NCBI GenBank assembly: GCA_014378225.1
Contig: JACMOA010000337.1
Span: 1 to 5,551 of the forward strand
DNA length: 5,551 bases
Direction: 5' to 3'
DNA from: Deinococcales bacterium
Lineage (GTDB): Bacteria > Deinococcota > Deinococci > Deinococcales > Deinococcaceae
Of this stretch, positions 1-5,270 are shown piece by piece. The notes under the pieces are model-generated. The model had not been told where the DNA came from. It saw only the letters and a list, made by a program, of their open reading frames with translations, and ran no database searches. Every line of letters begins with the position of its first letter. The stretch's first letter is position 1. Made by a program: the position numbers and the translations under genes.

Positions 1-10
1 CGGTAGCCAT
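1..10 (-). CDS. 5' end of a divergent gene, product unknown
   Basis: Read on the minus strand, an ATG at 10-8 begins M-A-T and runs off the left edge after three codons. The only support is the start signal: a perfect AGGAGG (21-16 in the minus direction) sits 5 nt before the ATG. That is a textbook Shine-Dalgarno arrangement and stronger than the one at rlmN. The product cannot be inferred from three residues. If real, this gene is divergent from rlmN and the roughly 336 bp between them is a shared regulatory region. Confidence 0.6.
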
Positions 11-15
11 AGAAA

Positions 16-21
16 CCTCCT
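16..21 (-). promoter_or_regulatory. Shine-Dalgarno of the divergent gene
   Basis: The plus-strand CCTCCT reads AGGAGG on the minus strand and lies 5 nt upstream of the ATG at 10-8. It is the main reason for calling a gene start at the left edge. No convincing -35/-10 pair was found upstream of it on that strand. Confidence 0.65.
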
Positions 22-94
22 ATACAATGGGGTTTCCAACGTGCGTCCATCCTTGCGAAGCAAACTTTTTGTTCAAGCAGCGGCGAGGCCCGAT

Positions 95-115
95 AGGTGC
101 CGCTTATCTCAAGAC
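95..115 (+). repeat. 21-bp direct repeat, copy 1
   Basis: This copy starts AGGTGCCGCT and ends ATCTCAAGAC. It matches 228-248 at 20 of 21 positions; the only difference is T here versus C there at repeat position 11. The two copies begin 133 bp apart, both inside the divergent intergenic region, so they could be paired protein-binding sites or the trace of a small duplication. Confidence 0.8.
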
Positions 116-168
116 AGCCGTTCGGACTCGATTGAAAATGGGTCAGCACGACGACCTTGCTATCGGAC

Positions 169-181
169 GACCTTCAAGGTC
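169..181. promoter_or_regulatory. Short palindrome, possible operator
   Basis: GACCTT-C-AAGGTC is a perfect 6-bp inverted repeat around one central base, lying between the two direct-repeat copies. It could bind a dimeric regulator, but a palindrome this short can arise by chance and it matches no operator I recognise. Confidence 0.25.
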
Positions 182-227
182 CAGGTGCGGTACGGTCTAT
201 CGTGCTCAGTCCCTCCTCTAACTTACA

Positions 228-248
228 AGGTGCCGCTCATCTCAAGAC
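228..248 (+). repeat. 21-bp direct repeat, copy 2
   Basis: Second copy of the repeat at 95-115 with a single substitution. It lies about 100 bp upstream of the rlmN start and just before the G-free tract. Similarity does not extend clearly beyond the 21 bp on either side. Confidence 0.8.
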
Positions 249-334
249 GCGAAAGAAAGCAGGGGGGTCGCAGCACTCGAGCGAAACACCTCCTACTCAA
301 CTCCCCCTACACATTCCCACTTCCCCCCAACCCC

Positions 335-340
335 TAAACT
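335..340 (+). promoter_or_regulatory. Candidate -10 box (TANNNT) for leaderless rlmN
   Basis: TAAACT fits the TANNNT pattern that precedes leaderless genes in Deinococcus-Thermus. It ends 6 nt before the rlmN ATG, so transcription would begin at or next to the start codon. This would explain why no Shine-Dalgarno exists: the upstream 65 nt contain no G at all. No good TTGACA-like -35 is seen 17-19 bp further upstream, which weakens the call. The same bases supply an in-frame TAA (335-337), so translation cannot start further upstream. Confidence 0.4.
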
Positions 341-346
341 ATCTCC

Positions 347-1375
347 ATGAAGAAGCTGTTGCTGGACGAACTGCCACAAAACTACCCGCTCGAGGGCTAC
401 CGACGTAAACAGGTGCTCGAGTGGGTCTTCAAGCGCGGGGTTTTGTCGTTTGAAGAAATGTCCAACTTACCTAAAGAAATGCGTGCTCAGCTCGAGGCTG
501 AATATACGCTCGAACCATTTATCAAGTCCGAATCGTTTCACTCGAGGGACGACAGTACCAAATACCTGCTGACTCTACACGGCGGAATGCAGATGGAGGC
601 GGTGTACATGCCGTATCTGGACCGCAAAACCATCTGCATTTCCACGATGGTGGGCTGTCCAGCAGGGTGTAAGTTTTGCGCCACCGGAAGCATGGGCTTT
701 GGGCGCAACCTCAGTGTGGGTGAAATTGTGGGCCAGATTCTGTTTGTGGCTCGAGCCGAAAAAATCGCGCCGCAGGAGATTCGCAATCTGGTGTTCATGG
801 GCATGGGCGAACCACTGCTGAACTATGAAAACTCTATGAACGCCTCGAGAATAATGCTCTCCGAAGAAGCGCTGAACATGTCGTCACGCCGGGTCACGCT
901 GTCCACTGTGGGTCTGGCGAGAGGGATTCGTAGGATGGCGCTCGAGGATGTCAATGTGAAGCTGGCCATTTCGCTGCACGCCCCCGACGAGGACACCCGC
1001 CGCGCCCTGATTCCCACCGCTGCCGCCAACAACATTGACGACATCATGGACGCCGCCCTCGAGTATCAGGCCGTGACCGGACGCAGAATTACCTTTGAAT
1101 ACAGCATGTTGTCTGGAGTCAACGATAATCTATGGCAGGCGGACCTGCTGGCTGACCGCCTCGAGCGGCTGATTAGTCACGTTAACCTGATTCCCATGAA
1201 CCCGTGGGAAGGCAGCGGCTTTCAGGAAAGCACCGAGTCTGTGCTGCAAGCCTTTTACGACCATCTCGAGGGTCGGGGAATTCCGGTCAGTGTACGCCGC
1301 TCGAGGGGACGGGATGCGGGCGCGGCCTGTGGTCAACTTGCACTCAAACGCCCGCTCGAGAACGCGCTGGTTTAA
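347..1375 (+). CDS. rlmN: 23S rRNA (adenine-C2)-methyltransferase RlmN
   Basis: A 342-residue cytoplasmic radical-SAM enzyme that methylates C2 of A2503 in 23S rRNA at the peptidyl-transferase centre; in E. coli it also acts on A37 of some tRNAs. The radical-SAM cluster motif CPAGCKFC gives C104, C108 and C111. C97, seven residues before the first of these, and C328 in the terminal AACGQL motif match the two catalytic cysteines of the family (E. coli C118 and C355). GMGEP at 152-156 is the SAM-binding glycine motif. The N-terminal region ([14 protein letters not shown]) is the usual RlmN accessory domain, and length is normal. The ATG at 347 is the first possible start, because an in-frame TAA lies 12 bp upstream. 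It has no Shine-Dalgarno and may be leaderless. Twelve CTCGAG hexamers lie inside the gene, eight read as Leu-Glu. Cfr, the resistance paralogue, is less likely given the RlmN-type sequence and housekeeping context. Confidence 0.97.
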   Translation: MKKLLLDELPQNYPLEGYRRKQVLEWVFKRGVLSFEEMSNLPKEMRAQLEAEYTLEPFIKSESFHSRDDSTKYLLTLHGGMQMEAVYMPYLDRKTICISTMVGCPAGCKFCATGSMGFGRNLSVGEIVGQILFVARAEKIAPQEIRNLVFMGMGEPLLNYENSMNASRIMLSEEALNMSSRRVTLSTVGLARGIRRMALEDVNVKLAISLHAPDEDTRRALIPTAAANNIDDIMDAALEYQAVTGRRITFEYSMLSGVNDNLWQADLLADRLERLISHVNLIPMNPWEGSGFQESTESVLQAFYDHLEGRGIPVSVRRSRGRDAGAACGQLALKRPLENALV

Positions 1376-1394
1376 CGCTGTGGCACGAAACCAT

Positions 1395-1424
1395 TTCAAA
1401 CTTTGCTCGAGCGTTTTTTATCTT
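1395..1424 (+). promoter_or_regulatory. Weak candidate promoter for the TPR-SPOR-rex operon
   Basis: TTCAAA and TATCTT each match four of six bases of the sigma-70 type consensus and are 18 bp apart. They sit soon after the rlmN stop, in the AT-rich leader. Nothing else in 1376-1688 looked better, but the match is poor and transcription could also read through from rlmN. Confidence 0.2.
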
Positions 1425-1678
1425 AAAAATCATCGAGAACTATCGTCTGGACCTACTTTATTGGTTTTTTAAAGTACATACCTCTCGCGGCTCGAATGAG
1501 GCTGGGATGTAGCTCTCCGCCCTCTGCGTACTTTGCAATCTTTCGGGAACTCTGCTTTCGGTGATTTCCGCAAGAAATTCCTTTTAAAATTTTCACGCAC
1601 GTATGGTCAGGTGTGTAGTACATTAAAAGCGGATAAGTGCAACAATCCGTTCAAAACGGGAATAAAGTTTGTGTCAAC

Positions 1679-1684
1679 AGGAGG
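1679..1684 (+). promoter_or_regulatory. Shine-Dalgarno fixing the TPR gene start
   Basis: AGGAGG lies 4 nt upstream of a GTG at 1689. It decides the start of the TPR gene in favour of this GTG rather than the TTG at 1533, which would add 52 residues in front of an otherwise canonical signal peptide. Confidence 0.85.
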
Positions 1685-1688
1685 AAAA

Positions 1689-3272
1689 GTGTCCACACCG
1701 CAACTTCCCCATCTTCCCCAGGCCCGTAAGCTGACTGCGCTGATGCTGGCCCTAGTCTGCGGTGCGCTAGGGAGCGCGTCGGCTCAAACCGCAACCCCGG
1801 CCCAGACTACGTCGGCCAACAGTGCACTCATCGAGATAGAGGCGTCTCCGGCACTCATCGCCAAGCTTGAGGCCGCGCAAAAGCTGCTCAGGGACAAAAA
1901 GTATAAAGAAGCTCAGGCCGCGTATCAGCAAGCAGTGGCCCTGGATTACCGCAGCTTTGAGGCCCACTTGGGTTTGGGGCTGGCCCTGTTCAATCAAAAA
2001 GATTTACTGGGCGCTCGTTTTGAGTTCTCACAACTGGTTTCCCTGGCCCCAGACCGTATTGAGGGGTATTTCAATCTGGGTGTGGTGCAGGCCAGAGCCG
2101 GAGACCGCCCCGCAGCTATCGCCTCACTCAGCAAGGCCGCCGAAGTGGGACGGGGCAAGGTTCTGCCTGGAGTGCAAATTTCAACCCTGCGCTCGCTGGC
2201 CGCCCAGCAAATTGCCTCTGGGACCTATGCAGATGCTGCCAAGAGCCTTAAAGAAGCCCTAGACCTCGAGCCGGGGGATGCCTCGCTCACCCTGGCCCTG
2301 GCCGAAACCCTGTACCAGAGCGCCAAAGGAGGCGGAGATTCAGCAGGCTCGAGCAGTTCCACAGCAGACTCCAGCCTGAGCGACGCACTGGCTTACGCCT
2401 ACAAGGTGATGGGTCAGAGTCCCGGCAACCTACGCGCCACCACGCTTGTGGCCGATATTTACGTGGACCAGAAACTGGTTCCGCGTGCTTTGAGCGAACT
2501 GGACCGTGGAGTTCAACAAAACCCCAAAGCGTCAGAAAAAGGACGCTTGTTGTTTAAAAAAGCCCAGGTGCTGCTGGCCGCAAACCGTCGTCAGGACGCC
2601 ATTCCGGTACTGGCTCAATCGCTCAAGTACAACCCCTCGAGTGGAGCAGTGCAGTACCAGTACGGCAAACTGTTGCTCGAGGCCCAGCAAACAGACCGCG
2701 CACTTTCTGCCTTGAAGGTAGCCGCCAAGCAGAATCCCAAGAGTGCTGAGGTTTCCCTGGCCCTGGCCTTCGCCTACGACGCCAAAAACAACCCTGCTGA
2801 AGCTTATAAAGCAGCGGTTGCTACCACCAAGCTCACCGCTGACCCGGCCCTGACGGCCAGCGCCAATTTATTGGCTGGGAAAGCTGCTTACGTGAGCAAG
2901 CAGTACACGATTGCTAAGCGCTTACTCATAGGAGCCAGCAGTGGTGAAGCCCTCACTTGGTTGGGCCTGACCAACTACGCACTCAAAGACTATGCCGGGG
3001 CCGTCACGGCGCTCGAGGGGGCAGCCAAAGCGCTGCCCACCAACGCGGTGGTACAGGCCAACCTGGGAGCTTCCTACTTGGCAGCCAAGCAATTCAGCGA
3101 AGCGCAGAATGTGCTCGAGAACCTGGTCAAGCGCAATCCCAGGTACAGTGAAGCGTGGTATAACCTGGGCTGGGCCTTGCGAAACCTGAGCCGTGACGTT
3201 GAGGCGCGGGCCGCCTTCAAGAAAGCTTCTAACCTGGGCTACGCTCCTGCCAGAAAGGAGCTGAGGAACTAA
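1689..3272 (+). CDS. Exported TPR-repeat protein
   Basis: A 527-residue protein with the GTG start chosen because AGGAGG precedes it by 4 nt and a Sec signal peptide follows at once: basic residues R13/K14, hydrophobic core LTALMLALVCGALG (15-28), and a probable cleavage site after the ASA ending at A32. The mature part is helical TPR repeats: about 57-90, 91-124, 125-158 and 165-197, then a Gly/Ser linker (211-229), then about 249-281, 285-318, 320-352, a more diverged stretch, and 423-452, 453-486, 487-520. TPR arrays are protein-binding scaffolds, so it probably organises partners outside the cytoplasmic membrane, perhaps the SPOR protein encoded 3 bp downstream. There is no catalytic domain and no lipobox. 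All six CTCGAG hexamers fall after position 2264; one encodes part of the Ser linker. The exact partner and role are unknown. Confidence 0.9.
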   Translation: MSTPQLPHLPQARKLTALMLALVCGALGSASAQTATPAQTTSANSALIEIEASPALIAKLEAAQKLLRDKKYKEAQAAYQQAVALDYRSFEAHLGLGLALFNQKDLLGARFEFSQLVSLAPDRIEGYFNLGVVQARAGDRPAAIASLSKAAEVGRGKVLPGVQISTLRSLAAQQIASGTYADAAKSLKEALDLEPGDASLTLALAETLYQSAKGGGDSAGSSSSTADSSLSDALAYAYKVMGQSPGNLRATTLVADIYVDQKLVPRALSELDRGVQQNPKASEKGRLLFKKAQVLLAANRRQDAIPVLAQSLKYNPSSGAVQYQYGKLLLEAQQTDRALSALKVAAKQNPKSAEVSLALAFAYDAKNNPAEAYKAAVATTKLTADPALTASANLLAGKAAYVSKQYTIAKRLLIGASSGEALTWLGLTNYALKDYAGAVTALEGAAKALPTNAVVQANLGASYLAAKQFSEAQNVLENLVKRNPRYSEAWYNLGWALRNLSRDVEARAAFKKASNLGYAPARKELRN

Positions 3273-3275
3273 TAA

Positions 3276-4529
3276 ATGTCATGGATTAGGCGCAACTGGC
3301 CGGACCTGCTCATCGTCCTCTTTATCCTGGCACTTATCGCCGGGTTTGTGGTGGTGCTGATGGGGGGTGCGGGCAGCCTGTTTGGAAATCGCACGAATAC
3401 ACCCTCGAGCACGTCCTCGAGCACAGCCTCGAGCGTGGTGGAGACCCGCTCAAATCCTCCTTCCCCGGCAGCCCCTGTTCAGGAAACCGTACCCGCAGCA
3501 CCGGGTACAGAACCCCCTACTCCAGAACCTTTCCCCACCCCAGAGCCGGACTCGAGCGGGGCCACTTCAACGACCCCTGCTCCCGAAACAGGCGCGACCA
3601 CAAGTGGGACAACGGGTGGGTCAGATAAGCCAAACTCTTCTAGTACCTCGAGTAGTCCAAACGAAACCGCAACAGTCAAGCCAGATACGGTCAAGCCAAA
3701 TACGGTTCCAGCCATTCCCATTATTCCAGCCCAACCCGCTCCATCGGTCTCGAGCACGCCTGAGTCCACCGTACCCACCACTCCAAAGCCTTCGGTGGAA
3801 GTGGCCCCAGTACGCCCTGCGCCCAGACCTGCTCTGGTGGAACCTCCCACGGTTCAAACCGAGCCTGTTCGCCCGGTTGTTCCTCGAGTAGAACCCGCTC
3901 CCCGTCCACAACAACCTCGAGTCAATACCCCTCGAGTACAAGCGTCAAGAGTTGGAGTTCCCACCAAATCAGATTTCCGCATCAGCGCAGGGCTTTACAG
4001 CAGTGCAGCTTCGGCGCAAGCCGTGGCGGACAAAATCAGCAGTCTGGGCTATCCAGTTTATGTGCTGCCCAGCAAGGACGACACCCAGGTGGTGCTGGTA
4101 GGACCCTTCAGAAGCCGTGGAGACGCCAACTCTGCCTCAGGCGATATCTCGAGAGTGCATCAGAACCTATTTGTGTACGCACCCTCGAGTGAGAGTGCTT
4201 CGAGCACGTCTTCCAATTCTGAAACGGCTCCACAAACCTCGAGCAATGAAGTCAACACTCCAGCCCCCTCGAGCACCCTACGGACACAGGGGAGTTCAAC
4301 TCCTTCTAGTGGAACCAGTTACCTTCAGGTGGGGGCTTACAGCACCCAGAGCGGTGCGGATAAGTTGCTAGAAACCCTGCGCTCGAGCGGGTACAGCCCC
4401 AGCACCCGCCTTAGTTCGAGCGGACTCATTCGGGTACTGGTCGGACCTTTCTCGAGCGGTGAGTTGGACGCAGCTAAAGGTAAACTTTCTTCTGAAGGCG
4501 TGGATTCGTTCACGGTACGTTCCAACTAG
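3276..4529 (+). CDS. Membrane-anchored protein with two SPOR domains
   Basis: A 417-residue, probably single-pass (N-in) membrane protein. A short basic cytoplasmic tail (MSWIRRNW) leads into one transmembrane helix (about 10-32). A long low-complexity linker follows: Ser/Thr/Pro-rich at 36-175, then Pro/Arg-rich at 178-225. Two SPOR domains end the protein, at about 234-302 and 348-416, each with the recognisable core (ISAGLYSS...VVLVGPF and LQVGAYST...RVLVGPF), separated by a second Ser-rich linker (303-346). SPOR domains bind peptidoglycan strands stripped of stem peptides at septa, so an FtsN- or DedD-like role in division or wall remodelling is likely, though this is not an orthologue assignment. 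Two tandem SPOR domains is less usual than one. A weak Shine-Dalgarno (TGAGG, 3262-3266) lies 9 nt before the ATG, inside the end of the TPR gene. Fifteen CTCGAG hexamers lie in the gene, mostly coding for Ser-Ser in the linkers. Confidence 0.9.
   Translation: MSWIRRNWPDLLIVLFILALIAGFVVVLMGGAGSLFGNRTNTPSSTSSSTASSVVETRSNPPSPAAPVQETVPAAPGTEPPTPEPFPTPEPDSSGATSTTPAPETGATTSGTTGGSDKPNSSSTSSSPNETATVKPDTVKPNTVPAIPIIPAQPAPSVSSTPESTVPTTPKPSVEVAPVRPAPRPALVEPPTVQTEPVRPVVPRVEPAPRPQQPRVNTPRVQASRVGVPTKSDFRISAGLYSSAASAQAVADKISSLGYPVYVLPSKDDTQVVLVGPFRSRGDANSASGDISRVHQNLFVYAPSSESASSTSSNSETAPQTSSNEVNTPAPSSTLRTQGSSTPSSGTSYLQVGAYSTQSGADKLLETLRSSGYSPSTRLSSSGLIRVLVGPFSSGELDAAKGKLSSEGVDSFTVRSN
3404..3433 (+). repeat. 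12-bp-period CTCGAG array in the SPOR-protein linker
   Basis: Three CTCGAG hexamers begin at 3404, 3416 and 3428, exactly 12 bp apart, and encode the linker PSSTSSSTASS. The 11-mer TCGAGCACGTC at 3405-3415 recurs at 4200-4210 in the second Ser-rich linker. The regular spacing suggests small duplications of a CTCGAG-bearing unit. Confidence 0.85.
3675..3704 (+). repeat. 15-bp tandem repeat, two copies
   Basis: GTCAAGCCAGATACG is followed directly by the same 15 bases with one change (G to A). It encodes the doubled peptide VKPDT-VKPNT inside the Pro/Ser/Thr linker of the SPOR protein. In-frame repeats like this allow a disordered linker to change length by slippage. Confidence 0.85.
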
Positions 4530-4550
4530 TGCATTCCAACTGAGGCCTCC

Positions 4551-5270
4551 GTGACCCTGCTCAATATTCCCACCGCCACCATTTCTCGCCTGGTTACGTA
4601 CCTGCGTATTCTGGAAAAGCTCGAGTCTGCCGTGGTCAACCGGACCTCGAGCAAACACCTCTCCGATTTAGCCCAGGTTTCTGCTTTTCAGGTTCGCAAG
4701 GACTTGGCTTACTTCGGGCGCTTTGGTACGCGGGGCATGGGCTATACCGTAGGCGTACTCAAGCGCGAACTGCGCCGCATATTGGGCTTAACCCGTCCGT
4801 GGAACGTGGTGATTCTGGGAATGGGCCGCCTGGGTCAAGCCATCGCCAACTATCCCGGAGCCAGCGAATACGAGTTCAGCTTTGTGGGCCTTTTTGATGT
4901 AGACCCTCACAAAATTGGCAATGGGGTACGCCACCTAACCATCGAGCCTATGGATTCGCTCGAGGGTTTTGTAAAAAGACTCAAAGCACAGGGTGAGGGG
5001 GTAGAAATGGGCTTTCTGGCTGTTCCACCCGACAAGGCTCAAGAAGCCGCTCAGATTCTGGTAGAAGCGGGTGTTAAAGGTGTGCTCAACTTTGCACCCG
5101 TGGTTTTACAACCTCGCACGCTCGAGGGAGGAGGACGAGAAGGTGAACTTGCCGAGGAATGGAAGGGTGTAGTAGTCGAAAATGTGGATTTCCTGGCCGG
5201 GATGAAACGCCTTGCGTTTTATATCCTCAACCCCAATTTGAAGGAACTCGAGATGGAGGTAAGTGTATGA
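4551..5270 (+). CDS. rex: Redox-sensing transcriptional repressor Rex
   Basis: A 239-residue cytoplasmic repressor that leaves DNA when NADH rises and so links fermentative or respiratory genes to the NADH/NAD+ ratio. Residues 1-80 are the winged-helix DNA-binding domain (ISRLVTYLRILEKLE, then VSAFQVRKDLAYFG and GTRGMGY). Residues 83-210 are the Rossmann fold, with GMGRLG (90-95) and FDVDP (115-119). The C-terminal ENVDFLAG and helix (210-228) form the domain-swapped dimer arm. The family's interdomain Arg, Tyr and Asp appear kept as R13, Y101 and D213 by eye. The GTG start has TGAGG 5 nt upstream and fits the Thermus Rex N terminus. An insert of about 15 residues (near 187-207, Gly/Glu-rich) is present compared with Thermus thermophilus Rex as I recall it. 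It lies 21 bp after the SPOR gene and overlaps the next gene by 4 bp. No Rex operator was recognised in the window. Confidence 0.96.
   Translation: MTLLNIPTATISRLVTYLRILEKLESAVVNRTSSKHLSDLAQVSAFQVRKDLAYFGRFGTRGMGYTVGVLKRELRRILGLTRPWNVVILGMGRLGQAIANYPGASEYEFSFVGLFDVDPHKIGNGVRHLTIEPMDSLEGFVKRLKAQGEGVEMGFLAVPPDKAQEAAQILVEAGVKGVLNFAPVVLQPRTLEGGGREGELAEEWKGVVVENVDFLAGMKRLAFYILNPNLKELEMEVSV
5255..5260 (+). promoter_or_regulatory. Shine-Dalgarno of the lipoprotein gene, inside rex
   Basis: GGAGGT lies 6 nt before the ATG at 5267, within the last codons of rex. With the ATGA stop/start overlap it supports translational coupling and selects the ATG at 5267 over the one at 5270, although the latter, 9 nt away, remains possible. 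Confidence 0.7.

Larger units (their letters stand above)
11..346. other. Divergent intergenic region, non-coding
   Basis: The open frames here (the longest is 98 codons, 41-337) give Arg/Ser/Pro-rich translations with no recognisable domain, and I treat them as chance. The region holds a 21-bp direct repeat (95-115 and 228-248), a short perfect palindrome at 169-181 (GACCTT-C-AAGGTC), a 7-bp inverted pair (AGCACGA at 145-151, TCGTGCT at 200-206), one CTCGAG at 276, and a G-free, C-rich stretch at 284-348. These suggest control sequences or a structured leader for the two divergent genes. No tRNA or known riboswitch was recognised. Confidence 0.6.
1376..1688. other. AT-rich intergenic leader before the envelope operon
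   Basis: These 313 bp separate rlmN from the TPR gene and are AT-rich for this window (about 42% GC by hand count over 1381-1680). No tRNA, known riboswitch or credible protein was seen; the frame open from the TTG at 1533 encodes an N-terminal stretch unlike the protein that follows. A weak promoter candidate is TTCAAA (1395-1400), an 18-bp spacer, then TATCTT (1419-1424), which would leave a leader of roughly 250 nt. A small hairpin CCGTT-CAA-AACGG (1647-1659) lies about 20 nt before the Shine-Dalgarno. The CTCGAG at 1406-1411 is followed by six T's but forms no usable terminator stem. Confidence 0.6.
276..5252. repeat. Dispersed highly iterated palindrome CTCGAG, 40 copies
   Basis: By hand count the hexamer starts at 276, 389, 416, 491, 541, 750, 844, 941, 1058, 1160, 1265, 1300, 1355, 1406, 2265, 2348, 2636, 2676, 3012, 3114, 3404, 3416, 3428, 3551, 3647, 3749, 3883, 3916, 3931, 4148, 4184, 4238, 4268, 4382, 4451, 4620, 4646, 4959, 5121 and 5247. 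Twelve are in rlmN, 6 in the TPR gene, 15 in the SPOR gene, 5 in rex and 2 between genes. In coding phase, 16 read Leu-Glu, 18 read Ser-Arg or Ser-Ser, and 4 put CGA (Arg) in the middle. Because all phases and non-coding DNA are used, codon preference alone does not explain it. Function is unknown. Confidence 0.95.

Noticed and set aside
41..337. Open frame of 98 codons upstream of rlmN
   Set aside because: Its translation is Arg/Ser/Pro-rich without any domain, there is no good ribosome site, and it covers repeats and the G-free tract; it is more likely non-coding.
1130..1399. Minus-strand frame opposite the rlmN 3' end
   Set aside because: It overlaps a clearly conserved gene on the other strand and has no recognisable domain or ribosome site.
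1401..1420. GCTCGAGC followed by six T's after rlmN, as an intrinsic terminator
   Set aside because: The palindrome has no loop bases and cannot fold as a hairpin; flanking bases add only about four weak AT-rich pairs. It is better explained as another CTCGAG copy.
1484..1510. CTCGAATGAG region resembling a tRNA T-arm
   Set aside because: No matching acceptor, D-arm or anticodon stem could be laid out around it on either strand.
1660..1680. Possible Rex operator near TTTGTGTCAACAG before the TPR gene
   Set aside because: Only part of one half-site resembles the TTGTGAA-type consensus and there is no symmetric second half.
3479..3850. Minus-strand 123-codon frame opposite the SPOR linker
   Set aside because: It is Gly/Val-rich because it mirrors the Pro/Ser/Thr-rich coding strand; a low-complexity shadow, not a gene.
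3404..4273. Regular repeats in the SPOR gene as a CRISPR array
   Set aside because: The repeated units are only 6-12 bp, in frame, and encode protein linkers; there are no uniform repeats of 25-40 bp with spacers.
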